5,822 nt of DNA from DATFXF01 sp035258565. Its GTDB lineage: Bacteria > Acidobacteriota > Terriglobia > Acidiferrales > UBA7541. The notes under the pieces are model-generated. The model did no database searches. It worked only from the letters and a program-made list of their open reading frames with translations, and was not told the origin of the DNA. This document shows, in pieces, positions 1 through 5,535 of this stretch. The stretch lies in assembly GCA_035258565.1 (NCBI GenBank), contig DATFXF010000249.1, forward strand, positions 1 through 5,822, in the 5' to 3' direction. The translations under genes and the position numbers were made by a program. Position 1 is the stretch's first letter, and every line of letters begins with the position of its first letter.

Positions 1-1268
1 AATTCATCTATGTGACGCACAGCACGATTGATTGTGTGGCGCTCGCGGTGCGCACGCCACTGGGCGTGGTGGTGCACTCGGGCGATTTCAAAATGGACCC
101 GACACCGACCGATCTCCAGCCCTTTGACCTGCACGCGTTCGCGCGCTACGGCGAGGAGGGGGTGCTGGCGCTCTTCAGCGACAGCACGAACGTCGAGCGA
201 CCAGGCTACACTCCTTCGGAACGCGCCGTCTGGCCGCGCATCGAGGAGCTGTGTCGCGCGGCACCGCGCAAGGTGCTGGTCTCTTGCTTTGCGAGCTCCA
301 TTCACCGCATCCAGCAGGTGATCGATATCGCCGTCCTGGTGGGCCGCAAAGTCGGCTTTGTCGGCCGCAGCATGGTGGATAATGTCGAGATCGCCCACGG
401 CCTGGGCCGCCTGCACATCCCCGACGGCATCGTGGTCCGCCCGCAGGACTTGAAGTCCTTCGACCCGCGCAAACTTGTTGTGCTCGTCAGCGGCAGCCAG
501 GCCGAGCCGATGTCCTCGCTCTCGCGCGTGGCGGTGGACAACCATCGCCTGCTGAGTGCGGACGAGCAGGACACGGTCATCCTCTCCGCGCGCATCATCC
601 CGGGCAACGAGAAGGCCATCTTCCGGATGCTTGATCACATGTTCCGCCGGCGTGCGCTCGTTTATTACGAGAATGGCGGCGGTCTGATCCACGTCTCCGG
701 GCACGCCAGCCAGGAGGAGCAGAAGCTGCTGCTGAACCTGGTCCGCCCGCGCTATTTCATTCCCATCCACGGCGAATATCGGCAACTCTTCCGCCACGCC
801 GCGCTGGCACAACAGGTCGGCGCGGTCTCGGGTGAGGTGCTGCTGCTGGAGGACGGCCAGCCCGTCGAATTCACCGCTGAAGGCGGTTTCCGCCGCGAAC
901 CGATTCCCGCTGGCCGCGTGTGTGTCGATTCCGGCTCACTTGAAGAAATCGAAGAAATAGTGATCCGCGACCGCCGGCACCTGTCCGAAGACGGGGTCGT
1001 GGTGCCCATCATCGCCATCGACAAGCACACCGGCCGGATGGAGTCTCGCCCGGAGATTGTTACGCGCGGATTTCTGGCCTCCGAGGACGGCCACGAGCTG
1101 CTTTCTGGGGCGCGCGACGTCATCCTGCGCACCATCGAGCAGTCCAATCCAGAGGAGAAGACTGACTGGAGCGTCATCAAGGAAAAGATCCGCGTAGATC
1201 TGAAACGCTATCTCAATAAGCAGACGGCCAAACGCCCGCTCATCCTACCGGTTATCCTGGAAGTGTAG
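1..1268 (+). CDS. rnj: Ribonuclease J, 3' part (N-terminus off the left edge)
   Basis: RNase J is a cytoplasmic metallo-beta-lactamase/beta-CASP nuclease with endonuclease and 5'-3' exonuclease activity in mRNA decay and RNA maturation. The frame is open to the left edge (codons from base 3 read FIYVTHS), so GTG 12 is an internal valine and not a start. About 421 codons remain of a family length near 555. The lost part includes the HxHxDH metal motif. Visible motifs are: metal-ligand His in THS (18-20), Asp of GDFK (84-86), beta-CASP motif A Asp in SDSTN (180-182), the FASSIHR segment (around 303), SGSQAEP (around 490), motif B His in HVSGHAS (702-704) and motif C His in HGEYR (768-770). The C-terminal domain follows (VIRDRRHLSEDG, then TRGF) and ends in the family-like LPVILEV. 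No active-site residue is missing from the visible part. The stop lies 3 bases before the next gene. Identity is secure; whether it is a J1 or J2 paralogue cannot be told. Confidence 0.96.
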   Translation, partial: FIYVTHSTIDCVALAVRTPLGVVVHSGDFKMDPTPTDLQPFDLHAFARYGEEGVLALFSDSTNVERPGYTPSERAVWPRIEELCRAAPRKVLVSCFASSIHRIQQVIDIAVLVGRKVGFVGRSMVDNVEIAHGLGRLHIPDGIVVRPQDLKSFDPRKLVVLVSGSQAEPMSSLSRVAVDNHRLLSADEQDTVILSARIIPGNEKAIFRMLDHMFRRRALVYYENGGGLIHVSGHASQEEQKLLLNLVRPRYFIPIHGEYRQLFRHAALAQQVGAVSGEVLLLEDGQPVEFTAEGGFRREPIPAGRVCVDSGSLEEIEEIVIRDRRHLSEDGVVVPIIAIDKHTGRMESRPEIVTRGFLASEDGHELLSGARDVILRTIEQSNPEEKTDWSVIKEKIRVDLKRYLNKQTAKRPLILPVILEV

Positions 1269-1271
1269 GCT

Positions 1272-1733
1272 GTGCCCATTATCCTCCGCCCGTACGTCCC
1301 CCATGATTTCGAAACGCTTTACCAGATTGATCAAGCCTGCTATCCGCCGGGCATCGCCTACTCGAAACGCGCCCTGCGGTGGTTCCTGCGGCTGCCCAGT
1401 GCCGGATGCCTCGTCGCGGAAACGGAAGGCCGCCTGACCGGCTTCATCCTCGCTGAGCACGTCGGCACCGTCGGTCACCTGATCACCATTGACGTGCTCG
1501 AAGCCCACCGTCGTCGCGGCGTCGGGACGGCGTTGCTTTCTAGGGTGGAACAAGAGTTTACCGCCCGCGGTGTCCGTGAGATCGAGCTCGAAACAGCAAC
1601 AGACAATCACGCCGCCGTTGCCTTCTGGCACCGGCACGGCTATCGTACGGTTCGCGTGCTCAGAGGCTACTATCCGGGTAATCTGGACGCCTTCTTCATG
1701 CGGAAGCCGCTCAGCACGGCGAAGGAGACCTGA
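1272..1733 (+). CDS. rimI: RimI-like GNAT N-acetyltransferase
   Basis: A 153-residue GNAT-fold protein that transfers acetyl from acetyl-CoA. The start is GTG 1272, 3 bases after the rnj stop, with a modest ribosome-binding site GGAAG (1259-1263) inside the rnj end, so translational coupling is likely. The acetyl-CoA loop R/Q-x-x-G-x-G/A is at residues 80-85 (RRRGVG). Beta-4 reads LITIDVLEAHR. Further on come REIELET (Glu103 region), the N112..A..FWHRHGY segment, and RGYYPGNLDAFFM, whose Tyr134 aligns with the tyrosine proposed as general acid in RimI enzymes. Length and the YYP..DAFFM ending fit the RimI/ARD1 type, which acetylates the N-terminal alanine of ribosomal protein S18 in enterobacteria. 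GNAT substrates are hard to predict, so the acceptor here is inferred. The neighbours (RNA turnover, envelope, division) do not identify a substrate. It is sure as a GNAT and less sure as RimI itself. Confidence 0.88.
   Translation: MPIILRPYVPHDFETLYQIDQACYPPGIAYSKRALRWFLRLPSAGCLVAETEGRLTGFILAEHVGTVGHLITIDVLEAHRRRGVGTALLSRVEQEFTARGVREIELETATDNHAAVAFWHRHGYRTVRVLRGYYPGNLDAFFMRKPLSTAKET
1722..1727 (+). promoter_or_regulatory. Ribosome-binding site of uppP
   Basis: AAGGAG lies within the last codons of the acetyltransferase gene, 12 bases before ATG 1740. The spacing is slightly long but the match is strong. It supports both the ATG and coupled translation across the 6-base gap. Confidence 0.6.
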
Positions 1734-1739
1734 AATCGC

Positions 1740-2585
1740 ATGCCTCTCTACCAGGCCTTCATCCTTGCCATCGTGCAGGCCCTCACCGAATTCCTCCCCG
1801 TCAGCAGCAGCGCGCACTTGGTTCTCTTTCCCTGGCTTGCCGGTTGGCCCGAGCCGGGGCTGGCGTTTGACGTTGCCTTGCACGCTGGGACGGTCCTGGC
1901 TGTTGTGCTCTATTTCCTGCGCACCTGGCTTGAACTGATCCTGAGCGGCCTAGGCTTCCGCTACCCAGCGAGCGCACCGCTCGAACAGGTGCAGCAGAAC
2001 CGCCGAATGTTCTGGTATCTGGTGGCAGGAACAATTCCCGGAGGGATCGCGGGCCTGCTGTTCGAGCACGCCATTGAGGAGCACCTGCGTAAGCCCATCC
2101 CGATCGGGCTTGCCCTCATTGCGGTGGCCTTGCTGATGTGGTTGGCTGAGTCCACGGCGCGTCTGGAGCGCGGGATCAACCAGACGCGCCTCGGCGACTC
2201 GCTCCTGATCGGCACGGCGCAGGCCCTGGCGCTGTTTCCCGGGGTATCAAGGTCGGGGATTACGATTGCGGCGGGACTATGGCGCGGCATGAAGCGCGAA
2301 ACTGCCGCGAGGTTTTCGTTCCTGCTCTCCACCCCGATCATCGCCGGGGCAGCGACGAAGGAGTTGCCCAAACTGCTGAGGCTACACCATGCCGGAGGAC
2401 TCGATCTGCCGCTATCCACGCTGGCCATCAGCATCGCCACATCGGCCGTGGCCGGGTATCTGGTGATCGCCTTCTTCCTGCGCTATTTGCAGACACGAAC
2501 CTTGAAGATCTTTATTGTTTACCGCATCCTGTTTGGTATAGTCGTGCTGTTGCTTGCGTTCCTCCAGTTGGGTCACGCGCGCTAG
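1740..2585 (+). CDS. uppP: Undecaprenyl-diphosphate phosphatase (UppP/BacA)
   Basis: An integral membrane enzyme of the BacA family. It removes a phosphate from undecaprenyl diphosphate to regenerate the lipid carrier for peptidoglycan and surface polysaccharides; high activity gives bacitracin tolerance. The protein is 281 residues, the usual family length, and hydrophobic throughout with about seven to eight predicted membrane segments. Signature one is EFLPVSSSAHL (residues 17-27, with Glu17, Ser22-24 and His26). Signature two is PGVSRSG (residues 167-173), whose Arg171 matches the essential arginine of the E. coli enzyme. The first of the two glutamates of the E. coli motif (E..xxE) is Gln13 here, a variant I recall in many homologues. 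The ATG sits 6 bases after the acetyltransferase stop and has an AAGGAG upstream. The C-terminus (FRILFG-like YRILFGIVVLLLA) looks complete. An active enzyme is expected. Confidence 0.96.
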   Translation: MPLYQAFILAIVQALTEFLPVSSSAHLVLFPWLAGWPEPGLAFDVALHAGTVLAVVLYFLRTWLELILSGLGFRYPASAPLEQVQQNRRMFWYLVAGTIPGGIAGLLFEHAIEEHLRKPIPIGLALIAVALLMWLAESTARLERGINQTRLGDSLLIGTAQALALFPGVSRSGITIAAGLWRGMKRETAARFSFLLSTPIIAGAATKELPKLLRLHHAGGLDLPLSTLAISIATSAVAGYLVIAFFLRYLQTRTLKIFIVYRILFGIVVLLLAFLQLGHAR

Positions 2586-2607
2586 CGCCCGCGCTGGCCT
2601 GCAGGCC
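2579..2607. repeat. Two perfect palindromes between uppP and ftsK
   Basis: GCGCTAGCGC (2579-2588) spans the uppP stop codon, and GGCCTGCAGGCC (2596-2607) follows 7 bases later. Both are perfect. As RNA each could form only a tight stem, and no T-run follows, so this is not a standard intrinsic terminator. They could be a protein-binding site, an RNA stabiliser, or chance in GC-rich DNA. Function unknown. Confidence 0.4.
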
Positions 2608-2650
2608 GCCCGAAGGCGTCCTGGCTTTGTAGAGTGTGTCTTCCCCGACC

Positions 2651-2657
2651 GAAGGAG
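2651..2657 (+). promoter_or_regulatory. Ribosome-binding site that sets the ftsK start
   Basis: GAAGGAG lies 7 bases before GTG 2665, an ideal Shine-Dalgarno match and spacing. It decides in favour of the GTG over the upstream in-frame TTG at 2554. The TTG lies inside uppP and would add 37 residues rich in Arg, Ala and Ser that look like translated non-coding DNA. Confidence 0.85.
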
Positions 2658-2664
2658 TATTAGT

Positions 2665-5007
2665 GTGCGCTTTCTAACTCCGACGGACAATCACCGGCTG
2701 AACGAGATGGTCGGCTTACTGAGCGTGACTCTGGCCGTGCTGATTGCCCTCAGCCTGATTTCCTACAGCCCGCGCGATGCTTCGCTGAACGTTTCGGCGC
2801 CCCCGCTGGAGGTCCGCGCAGCGCGCAACTGGATTGGCCCCGTGGGAGCGCATGGCGCCGACCTACTCTTCCAGGGGTTCGGCTACGCCGCGTTTCTTCT
2901 TCCGGTCGGAATTTTCCTGCTGGGGGTGCGCTGGTTTCGCAGTCGGCCGGTGCCCACGCCGGTAGCCAAGATCATGGGCTTCGTGCTGTGGATGCTTTCC
3001 CTGCCCTCCCTGTTCGCACTCTGGCATCTTCCGGAAGTCCGTGGAGCTGTACCGGCCGGTGGCCTGCTGGGCAGCCTACTCTCTTCCGGTGTGCTTACCG
3101 CTCTCAACCCCGTGGGCGCTCACTTGGTTACGGTGGCCACTTTCCTGGCCGCACTGTTTCTCACCACGCGATTCTCTTTACTGGCCACGCAGAAGTGGCT
3201 GGGCGGTCCCCTGAAAACGATCGGCAGCTCTGGGCTGCTGGGACGCTTGCGTGCACGTTGGCTGGCCTGGCACGAAGCCCGCGAGCAAGAGCGCATGCGC
3301 AAACGGCTGGAACAGATCAAGAGGGTTGGCCGACCTCCGGTCCCCACGCAAACCTCACCGGTGATTGCGGGAAGAGACTTGCCCGCTCAGGCCGGCGAAG
3401 AAGAGGAGGAATCCAGCAAAGATGTGCCGAAGCGAGGCCCGGTTCTGGTTCCGATGAAGGAAGCAACAGCCGCGCCTGTTTCGACCAAGACCGCGGTGGA
3501 ACCGAAAATCGCGCGCGGCGTGACCAGCTACCGCCTGCCGTCGCCCGGGTTGCTGCGCATGGCCGAGCGCGGCGAGAAGCTGCTGGAAGAGGACCTCAAG
3601 GAGTGCGCGCGTGCCATCGAGCAAAAGTGCGAGGAGTTCGACGTCAAGGGCCATGTCACGCAAATCAATCCCGGGCCGGTGGTGACCACGTTTGAATTCA
3701 AGCCCGAGGCGGGGATCAAGTACAGCCGCATTACGAGCCTTGCCGAGGACCTCTGCCTCGCACTGCGCGCCGAGTCCATCCTGATCGAGCGCATTCCGGG
3801 CAAGTCCACGGTGGGCATCGAAGTGCCCAACCAGCACCGCCAGACAATTGCCCTGCGCGAAGCGATTGAGTCGCCGGAGTTTGCCAATTCGTCCTCAAAG
3901 CTCACGCTGGCCATGGGCAAGGATCTGGTCGGGCGCATCCGCGTCACCGATCTTGCGCAGATGCCACACCTTCTGATCGCCGGCGCCACGGGCACCGGCA
4001 AGAGCGTCTTCATCAACTCCATGGTCGTCTCCATGCTCTTCAAGGCCACGCCGGACGAGCTGAAGCTGGTCATGGTGGACCCCAAGCGGCTCGAACTCGG
4101 CCTTTACGAGGATATTCCGCACTTGCTCGCGCCCGTCGTAACGGATCCCAAGGTCGCCTCAAACGTGTTGCGCAACGCCACGCGCGAAATGGAGCAGCGG
4201 CTCAAGCTGCTGGCACACCGCGGCGTGCGCAACATTGACCAGTACAACCAGACGTTTCGAAAGGGGCAATCGCTCTCGCTATTTGACGACGTCGAGCAGA
4301 CCGAGCACCGCCCGCTGCCCTACATTGTCATCGTAATTGACGAGTTGGCCGATCTGATGATGGTGGACACGAACAATGTTGAGGAGTCGGTCACGCGGCT
4401 CGCGCAGATGGCGCGCGCCGTCGGCATCCACCTGTTGCTAGCCACTCAGCGGCCGTCGGTGGACGTGATCACCGGGCTGATCAAAGCGAATTTTCCTGCC
4501 CGCATCTCCTTCCGCGTGGCCAGCAAAGTGGACTCGCGCACGATCCTGGACGCAAATGGAGCGGAATCACTCCTGGGCCGCGGCGATATGCTCTACCTGC
4601 CCGCCGGCTCGGCGCGCCTGCACCGCATCCACGGGCCTCTTGTGACCGAAGAGGAGATTGTTGCCGTGTGCGACTTCTGGCGGGCCCAGGCCAAGGCGAA
4701 GTACAACGAACAGCTCCTCCAACCGCCGAAGGACGACGAAGCCGTGGGCGATGCGGCAGAAGCGCAAGCCCCCACCGAGGAGCCCGACGACGAGCTCTAC
4801 CAGGAGGCCGTGCGCGTGGTCTGCGAAATGGGTCGCGCCTCCACCTCAACGCTCCAACGCCGCCTGCGCATCGGCTATGGCCGCGCTGCGCGGCTCATCG
4901 ACCTGATGGAAAAGGACGGAATCGTCGGCCCTGCCGAAGGCACCAAGCCCCGCGAGCTGCTCAAGAAAAAAGACTGGATGCGCGAATTTGATGAGTCGCT
5001 GAAGTAA
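2665..5007 (+). CDS. ftsK: DNA translocase FtsK (SpoIIIE-length)
   Basis: A septum-anchored hexameric ATPase that pumps chromosomal DNA through the closing septum and, in many bacteria, activates XerCD at dif. With the GTG start it is 780 residues, close to B. subtilis SpoIIIE (787) and far below E. coli FtsK (about 1330), so the linker is short. The N-terminus MRFLTPTDNHRLNE leads into about four membrane segments (roughly residues 15-33, 67-90, 101-120 and 143-168). A charged linker follows (about 200-285, including EEEEE near 250). The YRLPSPGLL motif at 289 starts the motor. The alpha domain has GPVVTTFEF at 337-345. The RecA-like beta domain has Walker A GATGTGKS (440-447), DPKRLEL (472-478), Walker B VIVIDE (Asp559, Glu560), ATQRPS (593-598), and later SKVDSRTILD and GRGDMLYLP. 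After an acidic spacer comes a winged-helix gamma domain (about 708-775, with YGRAARLIDLMEKDGIVGP), the DNA-reading domain that recognises KOPS-type polarity signals. All key residues are intact. It probably shares a transcript with uppP. Confidence 0.97.
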   Translation: MRFLTPTDNHRLNEMVGLLSVTLAVLIALSLISYSPRDASLNVSAPPLEVRAARNWIGPVGAHGADLLFQGFGYAAFLLPVGIFLLGVRWFRSRPVPTPVAKIMGFVLWMLSLPSLFALWHLPEVRGAVPAGGLLGSLLSSGVLTALNPVGAHLVTVATFLAALFLTTRFSLLATQKWLGGPLKTIGSSGLLGRLRARWLAWHEAREQERMRKRLEQIKRVGRPPVPTQTSPVIAGRDLPAQAGEEEEESSKDVPKRGPVLVPMKEATAAPVSTKTAVEPKIARGVTSYRLPSPGLLRMAERGEKLLEEDLKECARAIEQKCEEFDVKGHVTQINPGPVVTTFEFKPEAGIKYSRITSLAEDLCLALRAESILIERIPGKSTVGIEVPNQHRQTIALREAIESPEFANSSSKLTLAMGKDLVGRIRVTDLAQMPHLLIAGATGTGKSVFINSMVVSMLFKATPDELKLVMVDPKRLELGLYEDIPHLLAPVVTDPKVASNVLRNATREMEQRLKLLAHRGVRNIDQYNQTFRKGQSLSLFDDVEQTEHRPLPYIVIVIDELADLMMVDTNNVEESVTRLAQMARAVGIHLLLATQRPSVDVITGLIKANFPARISFRVASKVDSRTILDANGAESLLGRGDMLYLPAGSARLHRIHGPLVTEEEIVAVCDFWRAQAKAKYNEQLLQPPKDDEAVGDAAEAQAPTEEPDDELYQEAVRVVCEMGRASTSTLQRRLRIGYGRAARLIDLMEKDGIVGPAEGTKPRELLKKKDWMREFDESLK

Positions 5008-5027
5008 CCGCGAACCTGTGAACCGCA

Positions 5028-5042
5028 CCGCCTGGCAGGCGG
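5028..5042 (+). other. GC-rich hairpin 20 bases after ftsK
   Basis: CCGCCT (5028-5033) pairs perfectly with AGGCGG (5037-5042) across a 3-base loop, GGC. The bases after it (GACAAGC) are not a T-run, so it is not a canonical intrinsic terminator. It may mark or protect the 3' end of the ftsK mRNA, or may work with Rho. No better terminator is visible before the tRNA. Confidence 0.35.
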
Positions 5043-5051
5043 GACAAGCAA

Positions 5052-5061
5052 TCTCTAGAGA
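5052..5061. repeat. Perfect 10-bp palindrome TCTCTAGAGA
   Basis: A short perfect palindrome in the ftsK-tRNA gap, 10 bases after the GC-rich hairpin. It could be an operator-like site or chance; no function can be assigned. Confidence 0.25.
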
Positions 5062-5081
5062 CGCATTTCCCCTGTCACTGG

Positions 5082-5136
5082 CGCCCCTAAGGGCGGCAAG
5101 AGAGCTCGTTTCTTCTGGTCTTGTGCTCTTGTTGCC
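5082..5136 (+). other. Pair of inverted repeats before the tRNA promoter
   Basis: CGCCC (5082-5086) pairs with GGGCG (5091-5095) across a CTAA loop. A second, longer stem overlaps its last base: GGCAA plus GAGAGC (5095-5105) pairs with GCTCTT plus TTGCC (5125-5136), 11 pairs with one G-T pair and one bulged G (5131), around a 19-base loop. The second stem ends 4 bases before the -35 box of the tRNA promoter. Since this lies upstream of that promoter, it would be transcribed only by read-through from ftsK. No long T-run follows either stem, so a terminator role is doubtful. Confidence 0.35.
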
Positions 5137-5140
5137 TGCT

Positions 5141-5169
5141 TTGACTTCTGCGGGATAGGCCCATAGAAT
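5141..5169 (+). promoter_or_regulatory. Sigma-70 promoter of tRNA-Phe
   Basis: A -35 box TTGACT (5141-5146, 5 of 6 to TTGACA) and a -10 box TAGAAT (5164-5169, 5 of 6 to TATAAT) are separated by exactly 17 bases. Transcription would start near 5176, giving a leader of about 9 bases before the mature tRNA end at 5185. A strong promoter just upstream of a tRNA is expected. It means the tRNA need not depend on read-through from ftsK. Confidence 0.75.
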
Positions 5170-5184
5170 CTCCTTTCGCACGGT

Positions 5185-5256
5185 GCCGGGGTAGCTCACC
5201 GGTAGAGCGCGGCCCTGAAAAGGCCGGCGTAGGCAGTTCGACTCTGCCCCCCGGCA
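5185..5256 (+). tRNA. pheT-tRNA (GAA): tRNA-Phe (anticodon GAA)
   Basis: A full cloverleaf can be drawn by eye over 72 bases. The acceptor stem GCCGGGG (5185-5191) pairs with CCCCGGC (5249-5255), 7 of 7. T8-A9 follow. The D stem GCTC/GAGC (5194-5197 with 5205-5208) encloses a 7-base loop carrying the conserved GG (5201-5202). The anticodon stem CGGCC/GGCCG (5210-5214 with 5222-5226) holds loop CTGAAAA, so the anticodon is GAA (5217-5219), reading TTC and TTT. The variable loop is 5 bases (5227-5231). The T stem GGCAG/CTGCC (5232-5236 with 5244-5248) encloses loop TTCGACT. The discriminator is A5256. The next bases are CCG, so CCA is not encoded and must be added by the CCA-adding enzyme. Every stem is perfect, with no sign of a pseudogene. 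The symbol is descriptive only. Confidence 0.95.
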
Positions 5257-5535
5257 CCGCCCGAGTTACACACGCCAAGCAAGCCCCACTCTCCGGAAGC
5301 GATTGGCCTGTTGGCGCCAGGGCGCAGCGTGATTGGTTCGGTGATGTGCTGCCGAAGTTCTGCCTTGGCTTCTTGACTCATCGCGGTAGAGATCACGACC
5401 TTGCTACCATCGATAAACTGCGGTTTTTTTGCTGACCAATGAGTTCTCCACCGAAGGAACCAACGACTGGCTGGGGCGGAACTGCAAGCCCTAAACATGA
5501 CTGTGGTGGTGACGGGTCTAAGAGCGGATAACGCC
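5257..5535. other. Intergenic stretch after tRNA-Phe, no convincing gene
   Basis: These 279 bases hold no gene I can support. There is a run of seven T (5424-5430) without a good stem directly before it; the best nearby pairing is GGTAG (about 5385) with CTACC (about 5404), only 5 bp and 16 bases away from the T-run. A 30-codon reading frame (ATG 5439 to TAA 5529-5531) encodes a Gly/Pro/Lys/Ser-rich peptide, ends 4 bases before ATG 5536 and has no ribosome-binding site. An open minus-strand frame also crosses this stretch but runs on through the tRNA. I see no copy of the tRNA 3' end that would mark an attachment site. Confidence 0.5.

Noticed and set aside
12..14. GTG 12 as the start of a shorter, complete RNase J.
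   Set aside because: The frame stays open to the left edge with family-like residues, and the essential HxHxDH metal motif would be missing. The gene is cut by the window, not truncated in nature, as far as can be seen.
1245..1883. Long minus-strand frame opposite the acetyltransferase and uppP start.
   Set aside because: It is a shadow of two well-identified + strand genes, with no ribosome-binding site and no recognisable motif. Long antisense frames are expected in GC-rich coding DNA.
2999..3006. CCCTGCCC, which on the minus strand is GGGCAGGG, a match to the E. coli KOPS consensus GGGNAGGG read by the FtsK gamma domain.
   Set aside because: One or two matches are expected by chance in this much GC-rich DNA, and KOPS sequence differs among phyla. 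A genome-wide strand-bias count would be needed.
3355..4085. Long minus-strand frames opposite ftsK.
   Set aside because: They lie wholly inside the conserved motor region of ftsK, overlap each other in different frames, and show no protein family features.
5424..5430. Run of seven T as part of an intrinsic terminator.
   Set aside because: No stable stem sits directly before it on the + strand; the closest is a 5-bp pairing about 16 bases away with a long loop.
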